Positions 23,001 through 33,848 of a stretch of DNA of 64,000 bases are shown piece after piece; the stretch's first letter is position 1; each line of letters starts with the position of its first letter. The translations under genes and the position numbers were made by a program. The notes beneath the pieces are model-generated. The model did no database searches. It had not been told where the DNA came from and worked only from the letters and a program-made list of their open reading frames with translations. The stretch is from Obelidium mucronatum (lineage: Eukaryota > Chytridiomycota > Chytridiomycetes > Chytridiales > Chytriomycetaceae), in NCBI GenBank assembly GCA_025765595.1, contig JAIVFH010000011.1, forward strand, positions 248,001 to 312,000. The letters are read 5' to 3'.

Positions 23001-25412
23001 TTGAATGGAGAGGGGTTTTGTCATCACTGGCTCAACATCTGGAAGATTTGGCGACCTTGGCGTGCTTTGGGGCGTTGCTGGTAATTTTGGTAGAGGTTTA
23101 TATACACGAGCAATAACAGGGAATATGTGCCCGTTCAACATCGCTGTTGGTTCGTCTTGTGCGAGTCTAAATTTGGTTGCTTCGAAAAGCTCAACATCTA
23201 CAGTTGAGCCTACGAGCTCATCATTAATTAAGTTCAATGAATGACAGGCCGCAATAGCACGCTCCATGTCTCCGTCACCGTCTTTCCGCAATGTTGGTCG
23301 AAATCCAGTGAATGTGCATTCTCGTGACTTTTCTACACCCGCCCACGTCACCTTGGATGTAGTGAGTGTGCCGGTTTTATCCCAACAAAATAGGTCTATT
23401 CGTCCTGCATAATTTATTCGGTCCTGTAGTTCGGAGGATCTTTTTCAGCTTTAACCGCATCCAAACATATAATAAGATGACTCACTGGGGCAATGCAAAA
23501 TATGCCATTCTTTTTCAAACGCCTTAGCGCTTGGGAAACACCAACAGTTAGTACCAGAGGAAGTGCAGGTGGGACTGAGAAGTCTCTTAGGATTAATATG
23601 CGATCGAAATGATGACATCGCGCATTTTACCAGCAATTGTGATTATATCGAGTGACGTTATTACAACCCAAAACGTGCCATACCCTTGCTTTAGGCTAGT
23701 TGTGAGAAAAATTAGACAGCAATCACACGTGGCTTGTGGGGCCTACCCATGAATTAGTCGATTAGTGAAAGCAGCAATAGCTATAAGCCCCAAAGTTCCA
23801 ATAAAAATCAAGGCATCTTTATAGAATTTGATATCCTGCACGATTCTTTTTTAGTGTGGCTTGTATTTCAAACAGGAATGGACTTACAACTCGATTGGGA
23901 TACAAAATTCCTCTGAATAGCTGACCTTTAGTTGAATTAAAGCCAGTTGCTATCACAACTCCAACCACTCGTTTTAGTTGTGCGTCTTCATCCTTGTCAG
24001 GAATAGAATAAGCTTGGGGTTTAAACTCCACAATTTTTGATCCTGCGTAAACGATGCTGTTTTTGCACTTATCGGCAGAGAAAAGCTCACCGCGGCGCTC
24101 AAAGTAGCCAAGACTAGTCTTCACAACAGGTACACTTTCACCTGTGAGAGAACTCTCGTCGACAACGCAGCTTCCTTGCAAAAGAACTACATCCGCCATG
24201 GCGGTTGTTGTTGATGATTCCGCATCAAGTAATATGGCATCTCCAACAACTAGATGTCGCGCTTGTATTAGAGTTGGAACGCCAATTGTTCCAGGTCCAT
24301 TGCTTCGAAGAACAAAAACTTCGAATTCCTCTTTCAGCAGGCTACGGAGAGAATGTTCGTTTCTTTTAGAGAGGTAAATTTCCCAAATGATGGACGAAAT
24401 CGAGGTGAAGGCAATTATGTAAGAATACAGGAAGTAACTCTCATATGTCCCTACATGTTTTTAGTTCAATTTTTCAACAATAAAAAAATCATAAAACATA
24501 CATATTAATACCGATGCTGCTTGGAACAAATAGAATGGATGAACAACCTTGTCCAAAAGCATTTTGAGGATGGGGACAGTTTCGACGTCAATTATGTTTT
24601 CCCCATTTTTCGAAAGGAGAGCCTCAGCTTCTTGTTCACTTAAACCATATCGAAGAGGATGCAGCGATTCAAAGTTTACATGCAGTCTAGAATTGATTCT
24701 CTACAAAGCAATGAGAATTACCAAGAAGGAAAAGCACAAAACCTCTAACACTAACAACAAACGTATTTGCGCCTTCCTGAAAAACGTATCTTTGTTTTCG
24801 ATATTGAAAATATTTGTACGTTCGTGTTGTTGTCTTGTCCTTGAATCTATACTCCACATCATCCCTCATTTGTGTATAGGTTTCCCTCGTAGTACTTCCA
24901 TAGCTTCCATGATAATGGACATCTGGATTATTTAGCTCTAGATGGCTTTCTTCAGATAGCTCGCTGACTTTCAACTCATGCCATGTCCCATCGCTAGATA
25001 GCACTAAAACAAACTGAGCATCTCTGAAATGGGAGCAAGACTCTCGAATCAGGTACGTTCTTAACCACGGCAGATAGAGACATGCAAATGGAAGTAGACC
25101 ACAGGTCATGATCGAAAGGAACACGTACAGAAGAAGGCGCAGGGACGAAAAGCGATGTCCTGTGATTGACGTGTACTCAATAGGCAAGTAAAATAGGGAT
25201 GGATCAGAGTTGGTTGCAGTGTTATTTGAATTGGAGGCCTGTTTGGTTGCCACATTTGGGCCCAATGGTTGAGATCCCAAGGAGGTCACCTGACTTGATT
25301 CTTCCCCATTATCATTAACTGCAACGGGAGGAGCCCTTAGATTATCTGAGCTGACAAAGCGCGATCCTGAACGTGACCCTGGCCGCGTGGATGGGCGCGA
25401 ACTTGGATTCAT
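20047..25412 (-). CDS. P5-type ATPase (probable P5B, ATP13A/Ypk9-like)
   Basis: Ten exons (25412-24756, 24700-24502, 24450-23888, 23835-23747, 23695-23631, 23574-23486, 23423-22246, 22198-21355, 21304-20928, 20884-20047) give 1632 aa with every phase matching. Landmarks: [15 protein letters not shown] (actuator TGES), [15 protein letters not shown] (the P5 PPALP motif in M4), [27 protein letters not shown] (phosphorylated Asp) and [25 protein letters not shown] (P5 hinge). P5B pumps sit in vacuole or lysosome membranes; animal members export polyamines, so a polyamine or cation role is inferred. The protein is longer than usual (family about 1200-1450) because of a Ser/Arg-rich N-terminus, Ser-rich loops in the P-domain and a long hydrophilic C-tail. 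It shares a 192-bp divergent promoter with the ABC gene. Confidence 0.92.
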
Positions 25413-25604
25413 GAACTGCAAATCTTGTTGCCTTTAGAATTCGACAATCTTGAAATAAATACAACTTAATTTTTTAGAGTTTTAATTAAAGCAATTCCTA
25501 GAACTATGACGCTTTGTTGAAAGATGCAAGGTCGAGGGAACATAGATCTGGTCAGCGGAGTTTAAATTCTACCCAACAAACCAGCCAACAAACAAACCCC
25601 ATTC
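25413..25604. promoter_or_regulatory. Short divergent promoter between P5 ATPase and ABCG genes
   Basis: 192 bp separate the two start codons. The region is AT-rich near the ATPase start and CA-rich before the ABCG start. No TATA or conserved motif can be named. Both transporters could be co-regulated from here. Confidence 0.5.
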
Positions 25605-28600
25605 ATGAAGAGCGACATCACCGTCCAGGGATTCAATCCATTCACTCTGGACAACAATCCGTCACAGGGCCAAACCTGGCTTATTCCGCCAGTCAGTGAT
25701 GATCGTCTGGCAGGAATCCCGAAACAAGCGGGGAGAGGTTATGGATGCTTTGCTCTACCAACACAGGCCGTTGGAGTATCTTTGGGCGTAGAAGACAGCG
25801 ATAGGAACGCGTCCTTGCTGGATTTGTGCCCTCTTGGATTCTTTTGCCCATACGTAGATCCAACTGATGCCAACACCTTCCCTGTACTCTGTCCTCCAGT
25901 GTCAGCATGTGCTGTTGATCGAATGTTCGGAGTGCGATGCACTGTGGGTATTCTGTGAACAGATGTAGAAGCTGGGAACTCAACCTATTTGACAGCCTCA
26001 AGGATTGTTTGAGCCCATTCTGTGCTGGCCTGGATTCTACTGTCCCGATCCCCACACTATTCACCCATGTCCAGAAGGACACTTTTGGTGAGTGCCAATT
26101 GGTTCTTTTTAATGATGCAACTAAAGCATGGTTCGATCAAGTGTGTCTGGAGCTTCAGAGCCGCAACGGTGTCGCCACTTTGGCCACTGTCCGATCGGAT
26201 CAATAACTGAGCAAAATAGCTCCTATATTTTTCTTTCAGTTTTGATAGACTTGGCTCTGGTCGTCGTTCTACTTGTCCGAACCAGACGTGACATAAGGAA
26301 ATCACGAAACTCATTTTTCCCTCAAATCTTCAGGAATGTACAGCCAAAGGATATCAGTCCTCCAATACAGCAACGGGTTTTAAATACAGACACATTACGA
26401 ACGATGTCCTCGACTACTACTACAAACGCTTCAGATGATGATTGTACTGCAGCTCTAGTAACAGCTTTCGAAACATCTTTTGGCGGCCATAGTATTGATA
26501 TAACTTGCAAGGAATTGAGCTTTTCAATGGGCAGCAATGTTCTTCTTGACAATGTTTCCTGCCATTTTCAGGCAGGGCGAATGGTTGCAATAATTGGTCC
26601 ATCCGGTGCAGGGAGTACGTTTGATCTTACGTATTATTTAATAGAAAAGTTGGCGTTAATTTATTGTTTCAGAAACAACGTTTCTAAATGCATTGATGGG
26701 CAAAATCCAAAAGTCTAATGGAGATATCCAAATAAATGGAACTCCAGCTCATTTATCACAAATGCAGAAAATCATTGGCTTTGTCCCTCAAGATGACATC
26801 ATGTGTCGAGATTTAACTGTTCGAGAAGTCATTTACTATTCTGCACGAACTCGATTACCTCATGTATGGAGCAACAAACAAGTGAATCAATTTGTGGATT
26901 CCATAATCTCGGTTTTAAGGTTTCTAAGATCTTTCTTCTTTTCGGTATTGGTTCTCTAAAATTGTTATCTGAAGGTTGAGCAGTGTCGTCCATGACATAA
27001 TTGGAGATGAAGTGAAAAGAGGGATCTCAGGGGGTCAAAGAAAGCGTGTAAATATTGGAATAGAGCTTGCTGCAGGTCTGTTTAGAGTTAAAAACCACCC
27101 ATATATACTCAAAGGCTTTTTTACATTTTGACTACAGCTCCGCTTGCCCTTTTTCTGGACGAACCTACGTCTGGGATAGACTCAACGTCCGCTCTTTCCA
27201 TCACAAAAACACTACAACAGATATCTCGAATTGGTCTTAATGTCATATCAATTGTTCATCAACCGGGTCAAGAGCTATTTGCAACATTCGATGACGTCCT
27301 CATGATTGGGCCAGGCGGGAAAATGGCTTATTTCGGGCCCGTCTCTCAATCCAGAGCTTATTTCGAGTGCCTTGGATTTGATTTAGGGGATGATTCTAAT
27401 GTTTCCCATGCATTGATGGATATACTCTCAGGTCATGGGGTCCTAGTTGATGCAGACAAGAGTGTACCTACAATTGATGAATTGGCAAGGCTTTGGGATA
27501 GTAAAGCATCAACAGCAGCTGAAAATAGTCTCCAAAATGACCTCCGGAAGCCTTGCTTACTTTCAAACGAGTCGTTTGGCTCCAACGCAACTCATGTGGA
27601 AATTGCGATACACGAGGCACAACCGTCAAAAACAACTGTGGCGGAATTGAAAGCTTTGTCCTCTTTGCGGGGTGCTGGGTTCTTTCGTCAGATTGGTCTT
27701 AGCCATAATAGATCAATGGTCCAACAATCTCGGCAGTGGATGGCATTATTAATGGAGCTTGGTGTTGCAGTTGGTGCGGGATTTATCATTGGAATAGCTT
27801 CGTATCAGAAAGGGGAAACCTTTCATGGTATCATTGTGAGACCTTATCGACAAATCTCGTCTCCACCGAATGACTACTTGGTTTCTCTTTGTAAGTTATC
27901 GCAAAGACATTCGTGTTCTTCTCTTAATACTTGTCGGTTTAAACCAACAAACAGTTGGTACATTGGTAGGAATTTCAGTTGCGATGGCAGCTGGACCTGC
28001 AGGCGTTCGCTTGTTTTCTGAGGAAAGACTGGTTTTTTGGCGTGAAGCATCATCAGGCCATAATCGCGTTGCCTATTTTTTGGTAGAGCATAATCATTTG
28101 AATGGACATGGGCTTGTACCCAAATACTAATCAAATATATTCCACAGGGAAAAAACATCAGTGCCCTGTATAGAATATCATTAGCATCTCTCCATTTTAC
28201 AGCAATGTACGTTTACTTCACGAAGCCGACGTATTCTCTTGAGCTCCAATATGTTTTGGTTTTACTCAACTTCTTCTGCATTTAGTAAGTGCTGAATCGA
28301 CTTTTTTTTTCTGATTCATGGCACCGATTTACCCTAAACATCTGGCTTTTCGGCAGTGGTGTTTCAATTCTTGTTTCTATGCTTGTTCGCCGCGATATCG
28401 CCCCACTCATGGCAATTATTGTTGGCCTATTTTTGGCCCTCATGAATGGAAGTGCTCCTCGATTAATAGATGCACAGCGATCAGGAATGGGGTTCCTTTT
28501 CGCGCTAAGTCCAAATAGATGGATGACAGAGGCGCAGTGTATGGAATTCAATTTCTTTGCTGATGTTTCCTTAGCACATCTAACTTGGTTAATTTTCCTA

Positions 28601-28780
28601 GATTCTCTGACCCTGGAAATATATCAAGGACGATATGATGTTGAATTATCTCTTGGCTTGTTCGGGTATGAAATGGATCATACAATAAGAAATCTGTGCA
28701 TGATGCTACTGCTTGGATTTGTGTATCGGATAATCGCATTTGGTATGATGGTGTTACTGCACCGCGACAAACAACGTTGA
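25605..28780 (+). CDS. ABCG/White-family half-transporter with extracellular Cys-rich N-terminus
   Basis: Nine exons (25605-25943, 25996-26087, 26127-26614, 26673-26919, 26975-27075, 27138-27890, 27955-28082, 28148-28284, 28357-28780) give 902 aa in phase; introns are 39-72 nt. The first 170 residues contain paired-Cys repeats (CPLGFFCPYVDP, CWPGFYCPDPHTIHPC, PEGHFC) as in the ABCG24/28-like group of plants and fungi. A membrane helix (IFLSVLIDLALVVVLLV) follows, then the ATPase: Walker A IIGPSGAGKTT near residue 300, signature ISGGQRKRVNIG near 407, and Walker B LALFLDEPTSGID. The C-terminus has the membrane core with AAGPAGVRLFSEE and FWREASSGHNRVAYFL, typical of this subgroup. It should act as a dimer; the substrate is unknown. 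The chosen ATG lacks a clear signal peptide, so an upstream leader exon is possible. Confidence 0.92.
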
Positions 28781-28919
28781 AAACATAAATTCAATAAAAG
28801 TATTTTACAATATTTTGTTAACTATATATTTGGCGTTTCTTCTTTTTCACAATACAAGAGAATAAGCTGGCGGGGATAAAATAAAAGGAAAGTAAAAAAG
28901 GAAACCATTAAAGTATCGT
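28781..28919. terminator. Shared 3' region of convergent ABCG and CC1-box/CUE genes
   Basis: AT-rich stretch of 139 bp between convergent stop codons, with AATAAA motifs (for example TTCAATAAAAG near 28790) suited to polyadenylation. No gene. Confidence 0.45.
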
Positions 28920-30527
28920 TCACTCTTCCGGGTTCGCGACAGTCCAGCTGAGACCGCTTCCTTCTTCTTGGGGAGCCACCAGTCCGTTAAGAATGTTTTC
29001 AATTGTTAAACGGACTGAGCGAGTAGATGCCAAATCCTTTTCAATCGCCACACGAGGAATGTGTGGGAACATGTTTGTAATGGTATCAATCTAAAGCAAC
29101 CAAGTATCAATTTTTGAACCAAAAAAAAAAAAAGAAAATAAATCTCCTCACATTCAACGTATCCTCCTTTTCTTCCGACGAAGACTCTGTCAATCTATCT
29201 GGCACCACCGAAACCCCACTCAAAGGAACACCGACAGCACTAGCAACCTTCCCAACCCCAACTTTAACAGTCTCCGGCAACCGATCCACAAAAGAAACCA
29301 TGGCTTGATCCATTTGTTCCTTCAACTTGTTGTAAGCCTCGATTCTGTGGGTTCGAAGTTCTTCGACTTCCTCTCGAAGTCCTGTTAGGTTCCGGTCCCA
29401 TGCTTTAGTTTTCACGGATTCGAGCCATGGCGTCCATTCCCAGTCCTTGTTGTAGTTGACGGGTTGGGTGGGTGGGGTTAATGGTTCGTTATCGTTTTCG
29501 GATTTCTCTTGGATACGGAGGTGGAGGTCTTCGACTTGTTCTTTCAGTTGGATAATGAGCGTTCCACGGCGTTCGAATTCCTGCAAAATATCGTGTTATT
29601 TAAAAAAAAAAAACTTTTTTAAAAGTAGTTTTGAGTAAGTGTTGTTTACCTGACGCATAGCAGCGGCGGCTTGTAGTTTGTCTTCTTGATCGTGGAGACG
29701 AATCACGGATTCTTGAAGCGCAGCAGTAGTTTGCTTGATGGTTTTCTCGTTCTAGGAGAGATTTGTCCATAAGTTGGTAAAGAACAGTATGCTTCATCTT
29801 TGAATAACAATACCTCCTTCTTCGCCGCAGTAAGAGAAGCCACCGTGTTTTGCAACTCCTCCAAAGTTTGATCGCGTAAAGAATCAACATCTTTGGCAGC
29901 GGTGGCACCAACGTGAGAACCATTAACAGAATGCTCTTTGTGTACAGATTCCTTGGATTTCTGAAGAACCAACTCCTGACGCAACGACTCCAAATCTTCT
30001 TCGAGTCCACGAACCAACTTTGCATGTTCAGTTTCAGCCTTTTTTTGTTCATGGAGACTGTTTCGCAGGTCCGCTGTGAGAGTCTGGTTCTGACGCGTGA
30101 GGGCACTTATTTGACGGTCAGCAGCTTTTTCAGTGTCTTTTTTTTCAAATTTGTTTGTTTGTTTGTTTGTTTTTGGGGTTTAGCAGGTTTTTTAATGGTT
30201 TGTTTCACATGGATCGGATCATGGTGAATATTTACATACCACGTAACCGTTGCTTCAACGCTGCCACTTCAGATCCCAAATCTATTACAAAAAAAAGGGT
30301 TACGGAGTGTAGCCTTCCATTTGAAACTCACTGCCCAAGGACTTACCACCACCACCGCCACTTCCACTAATGACAACAGTGCTTGACTCCACCTGCGCCT
30401 GGAGTCTTGCATTCGCTTCTACTAGTTGTTGGCCATACTCTGCTGCCATGATCAGGTCCCGTTCCTTCTCCTGGAGCTCTTCGAGGGCGGCTGCAAGCTG
30501 GTCCTTGAGTTCATCGATCGTACTCAT
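28920..30527 (-). CDS. Coiled-coil dynein-adaptor-like protein with CC1-box and C-terminal CUE domain
   Basis: Six exons (30527-30347, 30281-30240, 30124-29814, 29751-29650, 29580-29152, 29090-28920) give 411 aa. Near the N-terminus, in a coiled coil, is RDLIMAAEYGQQLVEAN, which fits the CC1-box (AAxxG..L) by which BICD, BICDR and Spindly bind dynein light intermediate chain. Coiled coil continues to about residue 255. A Pro-rich linker with WEWTPWLES follows, then more helix. The last exon encodes TNMFPHIPRVAIEKDL and VRLTIENILNGL, the MFP...L layout of a ubiquitin-binding CUE domain. Likely role: linking ubiquitin-marked cargo to dynein. The CC1-box and CUE calls come from motif reading; their union in one protein is unusual to my knowledge. 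Confidence 0.75.
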
Positions 30528-30654
30528 ATTTCAAATTTATTTCAATCAAATAAAAAAAAATCAACACAGGAAATCACGACAAACATTAAAATATAGAATT
30601 AAAAAAGGGGGGGAATGTGAGGTGGAGGAGAAGGATGGTTGGGGGGGAGATGAA

Positions 30655-32741
30655 TCAGACAGAATTCGAAGGCGGACTCATTGGTGGACTCATTGGAAGC
30701 GGTGGTAGATTATCATACTCTGAGTTCTTCTTCTTCTTCTCCCGCGGAGCAGGACTCATTGGTAGCGGTGGCAAGTTCTCCGTGTCCAATTCGGATCCAT
30801 CGTGGTACTTGATTGTTTGTCCCTTTCGTTTCGGTTTCTTGGAATCTTTGAAATCGCCTTGCTTGAAATGTTGGAGTTTCTGATCATCATCTCCAAGTCC
30901 GGTTTCGACTCCGGATTCGGAATGCTGGTGTGGTGTTTTTACTGTTCGGGGTCGTGGTTCTATTTATTTATTTTTTTTCAGCACAAGGATTCTTGCGAAA
31001 ATAGAGAACTAAAAGAAGACTACAAACCAGCTGCTGGAGTTTTACTCCTTCTACTCTTTGGTTCATGAGATTCTACAGCCACACCCGCCGCCTTCTTATG
31101 ATGATGTACAACCTTCTTCCTCGTAGTAGTCCGAGGAGGCTTCGATTCCATCACCATAGGCGCAGGCTCCTCCTCCCCACCATCCCCAAACACCAGCTTC
31201 TGATACGCGTTCACGTCATATCGGATATTAAAAAACACGCCATCTGCAGAAACGAGAACGAATTTTGTTGGCGCCGTGTTGCTTTCGACACTGAAAAGGG
31301 GGCTCATGTCTGTTTCGCTAATCTTTTCGCCGTTATCGAGACGGTAGATTCGTGTGGCGCGGCCGTTTACAAGTGGTAATGCGTGGTTGAGGTGATCCAA
31401 GAGCTGTAGTTGAAAAAAAAAAAGAGGTTAAAAAAAAAAAAAAAAACTCAGAATTAATAAATCTGGGGGACCCGTTCTTACACTTTGCATTGTAGGATAC
31501 CGCGCCTGTTTAACAGTCAACTGGTATCCATGATGATACGCATCCCCATTCGGATAAAACGTGACGACTTTAGGGATATGGTGTTCCTTGACTTTAGGTG
31601 CCGCGACCAATGGGTTCACGAGGGGGTACTTTGCCTTGACGAGTGGGTCAAATTCGGTTCCTGCAACCAAGTTGTGTCCGTCGTGTAAATCTTGGAGTGT
31701 TTTGATGCGCGTGTAGGTTTGGGCGTCGTATATGCGGCGGATTCGGCGTTGGAATATTTGAGAGAGTGTTGTGAGAAGCTTTTTTTTTTTTTTTTTTTTT
31801 TTTTTGGTGGATCAGATTGAGACGTTTTGTAGGGAAGATTGGGGACGTAGGTCAATTAGTTACCCTTTCAAATGACTTGCAGTTTCCTATAGTTGAGGAA
31901 CGATTTTCAAGTCATATACTTTATCGTTTCCATTCAAGTAAACGACAACTCGGTATCCTTTGCTCTAAGAAATGAAATGAAATTTTATAGAAGGGTTTCA
32001 GTGGAAGAAGAAGAGATATAGACAGATATAGTAATAGTAGTCGTAGTAGAAGGATATAAACCGCCTTCGGCGGAAAAAAACAGAGACGAAGCATACCGTA
32101 TTCGTAAACAACGGTTTATCATTCTCATCAAACAAAAGCCTCTCAGTCGACCCAATATTATCCCCCAAATCCTTATTCAACCCCAACTTGACATTCGCAA
32201 TACCCCCACCCAACCCGGCCCCGGCCAACAACCGACTCTTTCCAGGCTGTTCGGGAACTTGATAGGCAACTTTTTTGAAAACTTCACCTGACGCGACACC
32301 CACGTAACTGTGTCCGTCTTTTAGTTGGAGCAGTGATGTGAGTTCTCCGCCTTGGAGAGTGTATACTTTGCGGACGGCGCCGTGCAGGAGGTTGAGGTCT
32401 TGTGATGTTTGGTGGAGGAACTGATTTTTTTTTTTTTTTGGTGTATGTTATTGGGAGTTTAATTTGGGACGGGAAGGAAGAAAGAATGGTTATTAAATGG
32501 GAAGATATCTAAAGAGATATACTGCCTTTGGCAGTTGTAATACACCCGCCTTCGGCGGACCCCGCCTTCGGCGGTCGTAATTCTTCGGTGGTCGCAAAAA
32601 ACACCGCCTTCGGCGGTTACAAAATCATACTTGTTCATAGTTCTTGTATACACGTGTTGAAATAACCATCCTCTTTCCTTGATTGAATGTATCACCATTT
32701 CGAAACATCCAGATCTTGATTCCCTTTTGTTCGTCAATCAT
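30655..32741 (-). CDS. Three-repeat doublecortin (DCX) family protein, frame broken once
   Basis: Exons 32741-32631, 32420-32097, 31964-31864, 31778-31482, 31403-31028 and 30959-30655. Repeat 1 has KIWMFRNGD, RMVISTRVYK and GAVRKVYTLQGGEL; repeat 2 has YRVVVYLNGND, CKSFERLLTTLSQ and RIRRIYD; repeat 3 has VVTFYPNGDAYHHG and SLLDHLNHALPL. DCX domains bind microtubules; multi-repeat members occur in axonemes, which fits a flagellated spore. The C-terminal tail is Lys- and Pro-rich with LPPLPMSP twice. Exon 3 is 101 nt, one base short: its frame hits TAG at 31887-31889 while the next frame encodes the required KSFERLL. A one-base deletion, a sequencing error or a 26-nt GT-AG intron (with a shortened repeat) could explain it. 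A corrected frame would give about 504 aa. Confidence 0.8.
31780..31805. repeat. Poly(T) run of 26 bases at a splice acceptor
   Basis: Lies directly before exon 4 of the doublecortin gene on the transcribed strand (a poly(A) run ending AAAAG at the acceptor). An A-rich rather than pyrimidine-rich tract at a 3' splice site is unusual. Confidence 0.9.
32061..32073. repeat. CCGCCTTCGGCGG hairpin element
   Basis: A 13-bp GC palindrome around a CTTCGG core, inside intron 2 of the doublecortin gene. It is identical to copies at 32546-32558, 32562-32574 and 32604-32616. Confidence 0.85.
32521..32616. repeat. Cluster of four GC hairpin elements in intron 1 of the doublecortin gene
   Basis: Within the 210-nt intron 1 (32421-32630) lie ACTGCCTTTGGCAGT (32521-32535) and three perfect copies of CCGCCTTCGGCGG (32546-32558, 32562-32574, 32604-32616). 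In single-stranded plus-sense form each folds into a stem capped by a CUUCGG tetraloop. They stand out sharply from the AT-rich surroundings and recall the GC-rich mobile hairpin elements known from fungal mitochondrial DNA. Confidence 0.85.
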
Positions 32742-33054
32742 TTTTCAATGTAGTGTAGTACTTCCAGAAGTAACAAGTATTCTGGGGGCTTTATGACGAA
32801 AGTTTGATGACGGATTCGAAAAAAAAGCCGTAGGCGAAGGATAGATGAGCTTGTCCGGATCAAGGCGAGGGAATTGGAGTGTTTTTTTCTTGTTTGGTGA
32901 TGGAGCTTCTGGAAGGGGTCCAAGTGAGAGTGAATATGATTGGATTACAAAAAATAAAATAAAACACGATATATTAAGTTAATTATGGGTTTTTGATTAT
33001 TCGTTATTGGGACTTCAATGCAAGTAATTAAAAAAACATGGAGTCGCAATAAAG
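32742..33054. promoter_or_regulatory. Intergenic region between doublecortin gene and the cysteine-cluster
   Basis: 313 bp separate the two divergent start codons. Composition is mixed and AT-rich to the right. No motif can be named and no further gene is seen. Confidence 0.4.
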
Positions 33055-33804
33055 ATGCCCGAGTTTCTAGCCATTGCACTTCGTCCGCAAGTTCTTGCAG
33101 CTCAAGAACCAAATGTGTCTCCGGCACCGAATGGCAAGGTAAGGGTTGATCGATCGGTTGTTGTGTTGTAATGTGGATTGCGCCTTGGAAAGACTGGACT
33201 GGAAAGACTGGACTGGAACTGGAGAAAGAGAGAAAGAGACCACGCCACGCCAGCCAATCAACAGCGACCAGCGACCAGCGATCCGCGTGCGCATGCATGC
33301 TTACTAATCGTGCTTACTAAGCAGGGCAGCGTCTGCGGCGTCGAAGCGGTCACGTTCAATCTGTGCGTCAAGAACTCGCTCTTCAACCCGACGACGCTCG
33401 CGTACGCGGCGGACATCGCCAGCTTCTGCGGCGCGCCGGCGCAGAGCCAGTTTGCGCTGTTCGACTGCGTGTGCGGCGCGGCAGCCAAGGTCGCGCGCTG
33501 CTACGCCGTCAACTGTCCGGGCGACGCCGCGAACGGCGCGCTCGCGCGGGCCTACGAGGCCGAAAACTGCGCCGCCGCTGCCGCGCTGCGGCCCACGCTG
33601 ACCGCGTTAACCACGCAGTGGCGCGCGCCGGCCCAGACCGCTTCGTCCGGCGATGCGGGCAGCGGCGGCGGGCCCGTGCTCGGCCTGCCCGGCGCCGCCG
33701 CGGCGTCCGCAAGCACGCTGGCGCCGCAGGGCTCGGCCGCATCTGCCGAAAAGTGGGAGTGGCGCTTGGCGGCGTTCGCCGTGCTGGCCGCTGTTTTCAT
33801 GTGA
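33055..33804 (+). CDS. Eight-cysteine (CFEM-like) protein, cluster member A, GC-rich
   Basis: Exon 1 (33055-33138) and exon 2 (33325-33804), intron 186 nt, give 187 aa. Eight cysteines in exon 2 are spaced C-x9-C-x20-C-x12-CVC-x8-C-x4-C-x17-C, the signature of all seven cluster members and close to the second half of the fungal CFEM pattern. A Gly/Ala/Ser-rich linker (GPVLGLPGAAAASAS, nearly identical to member G) leads to a hydrophobic end (LAAFAVLAAVFM). The first exon (MPEFLAIALRPQVLAAQEP) is not a convincing signal peptide. Exon 2 is extremely GC-rich compared with its neighbours, with G/C at most third positions. Function unknown; a surface or wall role is inferred from the cysteines and the tail. 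Confidence 0.75.
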
Positions 33805-33848
33805 CGGAAATAAAGTAGCCGTTTGATTTGTCATCCATCGCTCTCTCT

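Noticed and set aside
30156..30175. TTTG microsatellite in an intron
   Set aside because: Ordinary short tandem repeat within the 115-nt intron of the coiled-coil gene.
31887..31889. Idea that TAG is a sense codon in this organism
   Set aside because: TAG ends the GDP-mannose transporter frame (18674-18676) and the second F-box frame, and no long conserved gene contains an internal TAG.
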